Positions 35,946-44,048 of a stretch of DNA of 64,000 bases are shown one piece after another. The position numbers were made by a program, and so were the translations under genes. The stretch is taken from contig JAWKHI010000002.1 of the NCBI GenBank assembly GCA_041394885.1, positions 124,001 through 188,000 on the forward strand, read 5' to 3'. This stretch comes from DSOI01 sp041394885. Its GTDB lineage: Bacteria > Acidobacteriota > Terriglobia > Bryobacterales > Bryobacteraceae. Within the stretch, counting starts at the first letter, position 1, and each line of letters opens with the position of its first letter. Below the pieces are notes generated by a model that did no database searches, was not told the DNA's origin, and saw only the letters and a program-made list of their open reading frames with translations.

Positions 35946-37730
35946 ATGGAAACCTCCGTACCTTTGGATTTTCTCGGCGACCTGCGGCGCACGCATAACT
36001 GCGGGGAACTGCGCGCCGAACATGCTGGCCAGCGTGCCCTGCTGATGGGTTGGGTGCACCGGCGTCGGGATTTGGGCGGCGTCATCTTCATCCACCTGCG
36101 GGACCGCTGGGGCGTGTCGCAAGCCGTGTTTCTCGAAGACGTGCAGCCGGAAGTTCACGCCAAAGCAGAGATGATCCGCTCGGAATACGTGGTCGCGGTG
36201 GAAGGCCACGTGGAAAAGCGTTCCGCCGATACCATCAATCCCAATCTCCCTACCGGAGAGGTGGAAGTGGTGGTGGATAAGGTTTGGATTCTCAACGAAT
36301 CGCGCACGCCGCCGTTTCCCATGGAAGATAACGTGGACGTGAGCGAAGAAGCGCGGCTCAAGTACCGCTACGTCGATTTGCGGCGTCCTCGGATGCAACG
36401 CAACGTCATACTGCGGTCGGAAGCCGCTTTCGCAACGCGGCAGTGCCTCTACGAGCAGGGCTTCCTCGAGATCGAGACACCGTTCATGACACGGTCCACG
36501 CCGGAAGGCGCGCGGGACTATCTGGTTCCCTCTCGCGTGCATCCGGGATCGTTCTACGCGCTGCCCCAGTCGCCGCAAATTTTCAAGCAACTCTTGATGG
36601 TGAGCGGTTACGACAAATACTTCCAGATCGTGCGCTGTTTCCGCGACGAGGATCTGCGCGCCGATCGCCAGCCCGAGTTCACGCAGATCGATCTCGAGAT
36701 GTCGTTTCCTCAGCAGGATCGCGTTTTCGAAGCCATCGAGCCGCTCATGCAGCGATTGTGCAAACTGGTCGACGTCGACATCGCCGCCCCGTTCCCGCGG
36801 ATGACCTATGACCAGGCCATGCGCGCCTACGGAACCGACAAACCGGAGATGCGCCTGCCGCCGTTCCACGTGGTGTCGGACCTGTTTGAAGGCGCCAACC
36901 TCGTTGCCGCCGCCAGCCCCCTCGTCGCCATTCACATCCCCAAAACCGGCGCCCTGACACGCCGCGAGCGCGATGAACTGAAAGCTTCCGGTCTCGAACT
37001 GGGGCTCCGCATCTTTGACGACCCCAAGCGTCTGGATCGCGATTTTCCGGAGGCGATGGCCAAAGTGCGCGAGCGGACCGGCGCGGGCGAGGAGGACATG
37101 CTCATGCTCGCCGGGTTTGCCGAAGAGCCAAAAGGCGCACGCCCCGATGAGACCGTCCTCAAAGCCTGCGGCAATTTCCGTCTGCTCGCCGGACGCAAAT
37201 TCGCGGACCGCCACAAGCTGCTGGACCCGCGCGATTTCCGCTTCCTGTGGGTGGTGGACTTTCCGATGTTCGAGTGGGACGAAGAAGACAACCGCTGGAT
37301 GGCCGCGCACCATCCGTTCACATCCGTGCTCGACGATCACATCGACAAGCTGTCCACCGATCCGGCCGGATGCCGCGCCAAGTCCTATGACCTCGTCCTG
37401 AACGGCGTCGAACTCGCCTCGGGCTCGATTCGTATTCATCGCCGCGACGTGCAATCGAAAGTATTTGAGGCGCTCGGATTCAGTCCCGAAGAAGCCGAGC
37501 GGCGGTTCGGCTTTCTCCTCGAAGCGCTCCAGTATGGCGCGCCACCGCATGGCGGCGCCGCCATCGGTTTTGACCGCCTGATCATGATTCTGGTGGGCGA
37601 GGCAACCATTCGCGACGTAATCCCGTTCCCCAAGACCGCCAAGGGCACGGACCTGATGTGCGACGCGCCTTCCCCGGTTCCCGAACGCAACCTCCGGGAA
37701 CTGGGCATTCAATTCCGGACGCGAAGTTAG
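35946..37730 (+). CDS. aspS: aspartyl-tRNA synthetase
   Basis: 594 residues from the ATG at 35946. The N-terminal OB fold has MGWVHRRRDLGGVIFIHLRD then RWGVSQAVF. The class II core has YRYVDLRRPRMQRNVILRSE, FLEIETPFMTRSTPEGARDY and motif 2 FRDEDLRADRQPEFTQIDLE. A bacterial GAD insertion follows, and motif 3 is AIGFDRLIMILVGEATIRDV. The hisS-aspS pair is common in bacteria. Whether it also forms Asp-tRNA(Asn) cannot be judged. The gene starts 16 bases after hisS. Confidence 0.97.
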   Translation: METSVPLDFLGDLRRTHNCGELRAEHAGQRALLMGWVHRRRDLGGVIFIHLRDRWGVSQAVFLEDVQPEVHAKAEMIRSEYVVAVEGHVEKRSADTINPNLPTGEVEVVVDKVWILNESRTPPFPMEDNVDVSEEARLKYRYVDLRRPRMQRNVILRSEAAFATRQCLYEQGFLEIETPFMTRSTPEGARDYLVPSRVHPGSFYALPQSPQIFKQLLMVSGYDKYFQIVRCFRDEDLRADRQPEFTQIDLEMSFPQQDRVFEAIEPLMQRLCKLVDVDIAAPFPRMTYDQAMRAYGTDKPEMRLPPFHVVSDLFEGANLVAAASPLVAIHIPKTGALTRRERDELKASGLELGLRIFDDPKRLDRDFPEAMAKVRERTGAGEEDMLMLAGFAEEPKGARPDETVLKACGNFRLLAGRKFADRHKLLDPRDFRFLWVVDFPMFEWDEEDNRWMAAHHPFTSVLDDHIDKLSTDPAGCRAKSYDLVLNGVELASGSIRIHRRDVQSKVFEALGFSPEEAERRFGFLLEALQYGAPPHGGAAIGFDRLIMILVGEATIRDVIPFPKTAKGTDLMCDAPSPVPERNLRELGIQFRTRS

Positions 37731-37733
37731 GCC

Positions 37734-38495
37734 ATGGCCCGTTCGTTTGCAGTCATCGAGGTTCCCTACAACATGGGTGTGGAGGGCGTGGGCGCCGGCG
37801 CCGGTCCTGCCAAACTGATTGAAGCCGATGTCGCTTCCACGCTCGCCTACCGCGACATGCCCGCGCAGGTGGAGCACGTCCGCATGCGCGATATGCGGTC
37901 CCGCGGCTTGGACGCTGTGGTCGACGTGAACCGGCTGGTCCGCGCCGCTGTCCGCACGGCCATTGATCAGGAATCGATCCCCGTAGTGCTGGCTGGCAAC
38001 TGTGTCACCGCCGTCGGAGTGCTGGCAGGCATGGAGCGCGACGACATCGGAATCGTGTGGCTGGACCGTCATCCGGACTTCCACACTCCCGCCACCAGCC
38101 GCAGCGGATGGCTCGACGGTATGGCGCTCGCCATCGCCGCCGGCCATTGTCACGACGATCTGCGGCTACGCAGCGGACTTGCCGCCGCGGTGAGCGAGGA
38201 TCGCATTTGCCTGCCGTTTTCCTGGGATGTGGAGCCGGGTGAACGGGAACGCCTGGATGTCTCGGCAATCTCCGGTGAGTATCCGCTCAGTGCCGGGGCG
38301 ATTTATCTCCACCTGGACGTGGACGTGGTGGGCGCGGGCGGAGAAAACATGGAGCGCGCCTTCGACATCGCGCGCGTCGTGATGAACGAACTGCCGGTGG
38401 CGGCCGTTTGCGTGGCCAACTACAATCCCGAAACCGATTCCGATGGCGCGGGATTGCAACGCGCAATACGGCTCATTCGCGCCTTGACGGAATAG
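37734..38495 (+). CDS. arginase/agmatinase-family protein with altered first metal ligand
   Basis: 253 residues with the ureohydrolase fold pattern. IVWLDRHPDFHTP (about 108-119) matches the DxHxD metal motif, and YLHLDVDVV (about 191-199) matches the DxD motif. The GGDH motif that gives a metal His in arginases is AGNC (about 87-90), so Cys replaces His. The later E-containing motif is NYNPETD. A noncanonical substrate, or loss of one manganese site, is likely. It follows aspS by 3 bases and shares its direction, so it may be co-transcribed. It is also shorter than typical arginases (about 300). Confidence 0.8.
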   Translation: MARSFAVIEVPYNMGVEGVGAGAGPAKLIEADVASTLAYRDMPAQVEHVRMRDMRSRGLDAVVDVNRLVRAAVRTAIDQESIPVVLAGNCVTAVGVLAGMERDDIGIVWLDRHPDFHTPATSRSGWLDGMALAIAAGHCHDDLRLRSGLAAAVSEDRICLPFSWDVEPGERERLDVSAISGEYPLSAGAIYLHLDVDVVGAGGENMERAFDIARVVMNELPVAAVCVANYNPETDSDGAGLQRAIRLIRALTE

Positions 38496-38498
38496 CGT

Positions 38499-39395
38499 CT
38501 ACGGACGGCGGGCCACCACAAATAGGGCGTCGCCTTCTCCAATCATGTTTCCGTAGGCTTTGCCGATGTCCTGATGTGCGCGCCAAACGGTTCCCTTCAC
38601 ATCGCCGCTCATAGCGCGCTTCCAATACTCTCCGGGCTTCGACATCGCGTACGGGTAGCTGCCTACCTTGTCCACGATGAGTCCGGCCGCTTCCACCAGA
38701 TTCGCGATCGCCTGTTTGCCGTAGAGGAAGACGTGTCCGTGCGGGCACAGCATCCCGGTCCAGCGGCCCTTCAAAAAGCGGAACGATCCCGAGTCCATGT
38801 TGGGAGTGGTCATCACCACGCGGCCATTGGGCGCCAGGTAGTTGGCGATGCCTTTCACCGCTCCCACTGGATCGGTGAAGTGTTCCACGACGGCGTCCAT
38901 CGAGATGAGGTCCAGTGACCCGGGCTCGATGTCGCTGTCCTGCAGGTAGCAATCGTAGAAGGGAATATCCGGATAATTGATGCGCGCGCGCTCCACCCGC
39001 GGCGTCGCCACGTCCACCCCGGCCACCCATTTCCACCCGCGCGCCTTCAGTTCGGCGCACAGATGCCCGTTGCCACACCCCAGATCGATCGCGCGGTTGC
39101 CCGGCTTGTAGAGTTCTTGGAACCGGTCCGCCACGATCCAGAAAGGCGAGTGTTTCGCCGTGGCGGGATTGGGCAGCGGCTTGGTGGTGGCCAGCCGGTC
39201 GACGTAGTACGCGTCGTAATGGGCCTTGATGTCGGAGGGCTCCACCGGGGGAGGGTCGTTCTTATAACTGCCGCAGGCGGCGCAATGCAGCACTTTGAAC
39301 CCGCGGCCGGTCGCCGACACAGTCCAGGAAGATTGGCCGCACCAACAGGTTACGGCGGTCTCGGGGGGCGAAATAGTAGCCAGCATTTCTACCAC
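38499..39395 (-). CDS. class I SAM-dependent methyltransferase with N-terminal zinc-ribbon
   Basis: 298 residues. The N-terminal cysteines (CWCGQSS ... CAACGSYK) form a zinc-ribbon-like element, as in C-methyltransferases and Methyltransf_23 proteins. The SAM motif I is AIDLGCGNGHLCAELKARGW, motif post-I GVDVATPRVERA, and the acidic loop SLDLISMDAVVEHFTDP. The acceptor is unknown; related proteins act on sugars, quinones or lipids. It converges on the arginase-like gene. Confidence 0.85.
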   Translation of the reverse strand: MVEMLATISPPETAVTCWCGQSSWTVSATGRGFKVLHCAACGSYKNDPPPVEPSDIKAHYDAYYVDRLATTKPLPNPATAKHSPFWIVADRFQELYKPGNRAIDLGCGNGHLCAELKARGWKWVAGVDVATPRVERARINYPDIPFYDCYLQDSDIEPGSLDLISMDAVVEHFTDPVGAVKGIANYLAPNGRVVMTTPNMDSGSFRFLKGRWTGMLCPHGHVFLYGKQAIANLVEAAGLIVDKVGSYPYAMSKPGEYWKRAMSGDVKGTVWRAHQDIGKAYGNMIGEGDALFVVARRP

Positions 39396-39600
39396 TTGTA
39401 CAGGGGCCGGTTGGGGGTGTCAAGCTCGCTGGTGCTGGGCCGGCGCGCGAAAAAGTACCAGTGGGAGGGGGCGAACTTTCCTAGAACCGATGGTCGAACT
39501 CGACGGTGCTCAGCCCCCTTTTCCGAAGAGAAGTTCGGGCACGTGTAGTTGAACTCCCTCCAAAAAGACTCTTTCGAGCAGAGGCTCACAACCCAAAATC
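39396..39600. other. non-coding gap, possible repeat remnant
   Basis: 205 bases between the divergent methyltransferase and membrane protein genes. I see no gene. It holds a GGGGGC ... GCCCCC dyad (about 39468-39516) followed by a short T run, and an AAAAAGTACCAGTGGGAGGG segment of the kind that recurs near mobile elements in related genomes. The latter is recollection, not shown here. Confidence 0.3.
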
Positions 39601-41031
39601 ATGAGCATTTCGACTGCGTCCGGACGCCCTTCGTGCGTCCATCCGGCGCCCGCTGTCACCGGTCTGCCCGCGCTCATTCCCGCCTCCGCGGCCTTGTTCT
39701 TCGCGATTTGGTTCGGCGGCGGCGGGCTTTCCGCCGATTTCACCGCTGACGATGCCATGAACATGCATCGAGCCTGGTCGCGGCCGTGGATCGAGTTGGT
39801 TCAAGCGAACCTCATCGCCTTTTCCCCGTATTATCGTCCGGCTGGGGGCGCGTTCTATCGGATCCTGTATGAAACCGTTGGGCTGGATCCGCTCCCCTAT
39901 CGCGTCCTCTGCCATGCCCTCCTCCTGGCGAACCTCGTCCTGCTCCACCGCCTTGCGCGCAATCTGGCCGCGTCGCCGGAAGCGGCCTCGGCGGCGGTCC
40001 TGTTCGGCGCTCATCATGCCGGATTCATTGACTTCCACTACAACACCGGCACCGTCTACGATCTGCTGTGCTACTGCTTCTACGGCGCTGGCCTGAGCGT
40101 CTACGTGGCCGGACGCCGCGGTGGCGCGCTCTCCCGGCAACGGTTGGCCGCGGTGGCCATCCTTTACATGGCCGCCCTCAATAGCAAGGAAATCGCGGTG
40201 ACATTTCCGGTGGCTCTGTTGGCGTATGAGTTTGTATTTCAACGGAAGCCCCGTGCGTTCGGTCCGGCGGCACTGTTCACGGCGTTCCTGCTGCCGTACG
40301 TCTACTACAAGCTTTCGCCAATGAGTACCTTCTACAACGTAGGCGGATACCGGATTGAACTTACAGTGGCGCGCTATTGGGCAAACACCACGGCATTTCT
40401 CGACCGGCTCTTCTATCTGGATCGCGGCGCATTCTCTCCGTATACCGCCGCTCTCCTCTATCTCTCCATGGCCTCCGCTGCTTGTCTGCTCCGTTCCCGC
40501 CCCATGCGATGGAGCGCGATTTTCATCCTGGTTTCGCCGCTACCCGTCTCGTTCATCCCCGCCCGCGGCGTGTTTGCGTACTACGTTCCGCTCATCGGAT
40601 GGTGCGTCTACGCCGGTGCACTGGCTGAAGCCATTCGCACGCGCCTGGTGGGGAACCGTGTTCCCGCGCTGGCGTGGTTCGCTCTGTTGTTCGCCGGCCT
40701 GTTCATCGCTCACACCCGCACCTATGAGCCGCAGGACCATCCACCGCCGGCGGGGACTGCGCTGCGCCAGCTTCGCGATCTTCGTTTGCCGGTGGGTCCG
40801 CAATCACGGATCCTGTTTCTGCGGGATCGCTTCCACACCGACGAGTGGACGCCGTATTTCCTGGTTCAGTTGCTCTACGGTTCCCGCACGATCGCGGTGG
40901 ATCGTGTGAAGATGCGGGCGGCCACCGAGGGATCGCCGCCCACGTGCAGCGCCATGGCTGAGTACGATTTTTTACTCGACGACGATGGCGCATCGATCGC
41001 GAGAGTCGGCCTTCCGGCAAGCTGCCGTTAG
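39601..41031 (+). CDS. polytopic membrane protein, possible GT-C-like glycosyltransferase
   Basis: 476 residues with about nine to ten hydrophobic helices (IPASAALFFAIWFGGGGL; LCHALLLANLVLLHRLA; AILYMAALNSKEIAVTFPVA; FALLFAGLFIAHT). A DD pair in the first periplasmic loop (FTADDAMNMHRAW) and loss of other domains resemble GT-C glycosyltransferases or acidobacterial membrane proteins of unknown role. The soluble C-terminus (about 385-476) is not recognised. No gene symbol is justified. Its stop overlaps the convergent P-loop gene by 4 bases. Confidence 0.6.
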   Translation: MSISTASGRPSCVHPAPAVTGLPALIPASAALFFAIWFGGGGLSADFTADDAMNMHRAWSRPWIELVQANLIAFSPYYRPAGGAFYRILYETVGLDPLPYRVLCHALLLANLVLLHRLARNLAASPEAASAAVLFGAHHAGFIDFHYNTGTVYDLLCYCFYGAGLSVYVAGRRGGALSRQRLAAVAILYMAALNSKEIAVTFPVALLAYEFVFQRKPRAFGPAALFTAFLLPYVYYKLSPMSTFYNVGGYRIELTVARYWANTTAFLDRLFYLDRGAFSPYTAALLYLSMASAACLLRSRPMRWSAIFILVSPLPVSFIPARGVFAYYVPLIGWCVYAGALAEAIRTRLVGNRVPALAWFALLFAGLFIAHTRTYEPQDHPPPAGTALRQLRDLRLPVGPQSRILFLRDRFHTDEWTPYFLVQLLYGSRTIAVDRVKMRAATEGSPPTCSAMAEYDFLLDDDGASIARVGLPASCR

Positions 41032-41639
41032 CGATCTTCGCGCCGGGCTTGGAGCTTTTCGCCGGCGAAGGTGGCCAAGGCCTTGCTCACGTACACCGGC
41101 GGTGCGGCTTCGAAAATTGGCTTACCCGCCAGCCACCGTTCCGGTACGCCGTGCCAAGGCGCCGGCCCGCGATGCACGGTCACCAACGCGTTGGCCCGCG
41201 GCAGATGCCGGCGCGCGGAATCCTTCATGTCGGCCACGGAATAGTCGAGTACGGCGACGTAGAGGTCTGGCGACACGAAGTCGAGCAGGCTGTTCGATTC
41301 CACGATGCAATTGCCGCCTTCATCGAGCAGCCTGCGGATTGCGGGTATCGCATGGCCGAGCTGTCCTTGCGCCGTGCGCAGCCAGAACGCACGCGACGCG
41401 CCGGCTCCGAGGTAGCGGCCGCTGTCGGTGGAGGAAGGCCCGGTCTCTTCCGAGATCGCGTACGGATGATCGTATTCCACCGCGCAGTCGCAGGGTTCTC
41501 CCACCGCCGAACACACGCCGTGCCCATGCTGGGTGATCTTCAGCGCCGTCCAGCGCGCCTGCGGCAGCGCAGCGATCAGCCCCGCCACCACGGACGTCTT
41601 TCCGATGTTGCGGCTATGCCCGCCCACCACGATCAGCAC
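41028..41639 (-). CDS. P-loop protein, MobB-like
   Basis: 203 residues. The N-terminus MLIVVGGHSRNIGKTSVVAG carries a phosphate-binding loop with one residue more than the classic GxxxxGK[ST]. CIVESNSLLDFVSPDLYVAV could be the Walker B region. The family looks like MobB-type GTP-binding proteins (molybdopterin guanine dinucleotide), but no other molybdenum genes are nearby, so the function is open. Its start lies inside lpxD (26-base overlap), so it is translated from the lpxD mRNA. Confidence 0.6.
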   Translation of the reverse strand: MLIVVGGHSRNIGKTSVVAGLIAALPQARWTALKITQHGHGVCSAVGEPCDCAVEYDHPYAISEETGPSSTDSGRYLGAGASRAFWLRTAQGQLGHAIPAIRRLLDEGGNCIVESNSLLDFVSPDLYVAVLDYSVADMKDSARRHLPRANALVTVHRGPAPWHGVPERWLAGKPIFEAAPPVYVSKALATFAGEKLQARREDR

Positions 41640-42657
41640 GTTCCAACTCCTCGATCCGTTCGACCAGCATCGCCACCTGCTTGCGCAGTTCGCCCACCCG
41701 GCCCATGTTGGCCAATTGTTCCAAATATTCCTTCAAGGGACGCGCCGGCGTCCCCCAATACGTGTTGCCCCCGCGTACGATCTTCGACGTCAGCACGCCG
41801 GATCCGGACCCGAGCACCGCCTTGGACTCGACGCGCACCTTGTCGCCGATGCCCACCTGCCCGCCGATCACCGCGTAGTCTTCCACAATCACGCCCCCGG
41901 AAAGCCCGGTCTGCGCGGCAATCACCACGTGTCGCCCGATCGCGCAGTTGTGCGCGATGTGGACCATGTTGTCGAGCTTGGCGCCGTCACCGATCACGGT
42001 CACGCCTAGCGCGGCGCGGTCGATGCACGTATTGGCGCCGATCTCCACATCGTCTCCGATCGATACGCGGCCCACCTGCGGGAACTTTTCATAGTGGTCG
42101 CCGGCCATCACAAAGCCGAAGCCGTCGGCGCCGATCACAGCGCCGGAATGAATCACCACGCGGTCTCCGATTTCGCAATCGTCGTAGATGGTCACATTCG
42201 GCGCCAGGCGGCCGTGCGTGCCGATGGTTGTGCCGCGGCCAACCGCGCATCCCGCGCCCACCACCGTCCGTTCTCCGATCCTCGCTCCTTCGGCCAACGT
42301 CGCGTGTGCGCCGATGGAGACCTCGGCCCCTAACTCCACCCGCGGGCCGATCACCGCCGTCGGATGGATGCCCGGCGGAACGGGACGCGGCGGGTGCAGC
42401 CGCATCACCACGCGCGCGAAGGCGGCGCGCGGGTCAGCCACGCGGATCAGTGTGCGTCCCGCGGCGTTGTCGAAGTCGCTTCCGGCCAGCAGGCAACCCG
42501 CGCCAGAGGCCGCCGCCAGTTGTTGCGCCTTCTTGCGCCCCACGAAACTGATATCGCCGGCGCCGGCGGTCTCCAGCGCGGCCGCGGCCGTTATTTCCAG
42601 TTCGGGGTCGCCCTCGATGGGCGCACCCAGCCACCCCGCAATCTCGCCAGCACGCAT
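41614..42657 (-). CDS. lpxD: UDP-3-O-acylglucosamine N-acyltransferase
   Basis: 347 residues from the ATG at 42657. The N-terminal uridine-binding domain (MRAGEIAGWLGAPIEGDPEL ... GDISFVGRKKAQQ) is followed by hexapeptide repeats (IGPRVELGAEVSIGAHATLA, HSGAVIGADGFGFVMAGDHY). The catalytic His region is NMVHIAHNCAIGRHVVIAAQ, and a C-terminal coiled helix follows (RKQVAMLVERIEELERAD). It performs the third acylation step of lipid A synthesis, so the cell has an outer membrane with lipid A. It is divergent from lpxA. Confidence 0.95.
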   Translation of the reverse strand: MRAGEIAGWLGAPIEGDPELEITAAAALETAGAGDISFVGRKKAQQLAAASGAGCLLAGSDFDNAAGRTLIRVADPRAAFARVVMRLHPPRPVPPGIHPTAVIGPRVELGAEVSIGAHATLAEGARIGERTVVGAGCAVGRGTTIGTHGRLAPNVTIYDDCEIGDRVVIHSGAVIGADGFGFVMAGDHYEKFPQVGRVSIGDDVEIGANTCIDRAALGVTVIGDGAKLDNMVHIAHNCAIGRHVVIAAQTGLSGGVIVEDYAVIGGQVGIGDKVRVESKAVLGSGSGVLTSKIVRGGNTYWGTPARPLKEYLEQLANMGRVGELRKQVAMLVERIEELERADRGGRA

Positions 42658-42681
42658 AGCTCCAGTATCATACGAGTTTGT

Positions 42682-43485
42682 ATGCCGGCCCATCCTTCCG
42701 CCACCATCGCTGCTACCGCGCGCGTGCATCCGGCTGCCGATATCGGCCCTGGGGTCCAAATCGGCGACTATTGCGTCATTGAACAGGATGTGTCGATCGG
42801 CGCTCGTTGCCGCCTGGAACCCTACGTGTTCGTCAAGCGCTGGACCACGCTCGGCCAGGACAACGAAATCTCTGCCGGAGCCTGCCTCGGCACCGATCCT
42901 TTCGACAAAGCGTTCACCGGCGAGCGCAGCTACCTTCGCATCGGCGACGGGAACCGCATCCGCGAGCACTGGACCATTTCGCGCGGCACTAAGCCGGAAT
43001 CGGTCACCCTGGTCGGCGATGGCAACTACATCATGGGCAGCGGCCACATCGCCCACAACGCCACCATCGGCAACGGATGCACCATCGCCAGTTGCGCCCT
43101 GGTGGCCGGGTACGTGGAGATCGGCGATCATGCGTTCGTTTCCGGCGGTGTGGTCATCCACCAATTTTCCCGCATCGGCGCCCATGCCATGATCGGCGGC
43201 AACGTGCGCGTGAATCAGGACGCGCCGCCCTATTTTCTCTACGCCCGATTCGATATCGAGCCGGTGGGATTGAATCTGGTGGGATTGCGCAGGTCGGGGT
43301 TTTCTCGTAATGAGATTATCGCCCTCCGCCAGGCCTATCGGATTCTCTATCAGTCCGGCTTGCGGCTGGAAACGGCTCTCGCGCGGATCGAATCCGAGAT
43401 CGATACCCCGCATGCAAAGCGCCTGGTGGCGTTTATCCGTGGTTCCCGGCGCGGTATCTGCCGCCCGCGCAATCAGCGAATCTGA
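42682..43485 (+). CDS. lpxA: acyl-ACP--UDP-N-acetylglucosamine O-acyltransferase
   Basis: 267 residues from the ATG at 42682. Hexapeptide repeats build the left-handed helix (VHPAADIGPGVQIGDYCVIE). The catalytic His lies in GHIAHNATIGNGCTIAS, and the family segment IREHWTISRGTK matches LpxA. The C-terminal helices include GLNLVGLRRSGFSRNEIIAL. LpxA performs the first step of lipid A synthesis. The reading frame extends upstream without a start homologous to the family, so this ATG is preferred. lpxA and lpxD are divergent with 24 bases between their starts. Confidence 0.95.
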   Translation: MPAHPSATIAATARVHPAADIGPGVQIGDYCVIEQDVSIGARCRLEPYVFVKRWTTLGQDNEISAGACLGTDPFDKAFTGERSYLRIGDGNRIREHWTISRGTKPESVTLVGDGNYIMGSGHIAHNATIGNGCTIASCALVAGYVEIGDHAFVSGGVVIHQFSRIGAHAMIGGNVRVNQDAPPYFLYARFDIEPVGLNLVGLRRSGFSRNEIIALRQAYRILYQSGLRLETALARIESEIDTPHAKRLVAFIRGSRRGICRPRNQRI

Positions 43486-43955
43486 AAGTCGCGGCTTCGC
43501 GCCGCCAGAAGTTTCGGTCCGGCAAAGTATTCCGTCATCGGACCCTCCCCGCTGTGATCGCCGCTTTGGCGCAAGTAGTGGCCGATCTCATGCACCGCCA
43601 CGCGCGCCATCGCTTTCCCGAGATAGACCGGCAAACCCGTGCCGATGAGCCTCCGGACCGGCGCCGCGTACACCGTCATCTCCGGAAGGATCGCCTTGCC
43701 CGCGCGCCGCGCCGCACCCAACGCGCCGTCGGACCCATTCGGCGGGGCCGTTTGCAGCGTGAGCCGAATCCCTTCCCCGCAGGAGCTATAACGAACGCCC
43801 AGTCCCGATTCCGACAGGATCGTTCGTAGTTCCTCCTTCATCGCCTGCATCGTCCAGGGATCCACCTGTGCGGCATTATCGATACAGAGGGGCACCTCGC
43901 GAGCAGCGAGGGAGCATGTACTACCTAGGACGACTAGTAAGTGTAGAGTCCGCAT
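43473..43955 (-). CDS. secreted zincin-like protein
   Basis: 160 residues. A signal peptide is visible (MRTLHLLVVLGSTCSLAARE). Near the C-terminus is VAVHEIGHYLRQSGDHSGEG, an HExxH site with a possible third ligand H or D in GDHS, as in small metzincin-like proteases. Two cysteines (PLCIDN, SSCGEG) may form a disulfide. No partner is apparent. It converges with lpxA (13-base overlap). The protease role is inferred from the motif. Confidence 0.65.
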   Translation of the reverse strand: MRTLHLLVVLGSTCSLAAREVPLCIDNAAQVDPWTMQAMKEELRTILSESGLGVRYSSCGEGIRLTLQTAPPNGSDGALGAARRAGKAILPEMTVYAAPVRRLIGTGLPVYLGKAMARVAVHEIGHYLRQSGDHSGEGPMTEYFAGPKLLAARSRDFQIR

Positions 43956-44048
43956 GGTCGTAACGGTATCGTAACACTGTCAACATGATTTTGACACAAC
44001 ATAATGCGCGAGGAAAGATGAATTTCGTGACACTGCGTCTACACTGAA

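Noticed and set aside
35940..38153. 737-residue open frame on the minus strand over aspS and the arginase-like gene
   Set aside because: Antisense of two well-recognised genes; codon bias produces the open frame.
39396..39600. Insertion-sequence remnant in the gap
   Set aside because: No transposase fragment or inverted end pair can be shown; the resemblance is only from memory.
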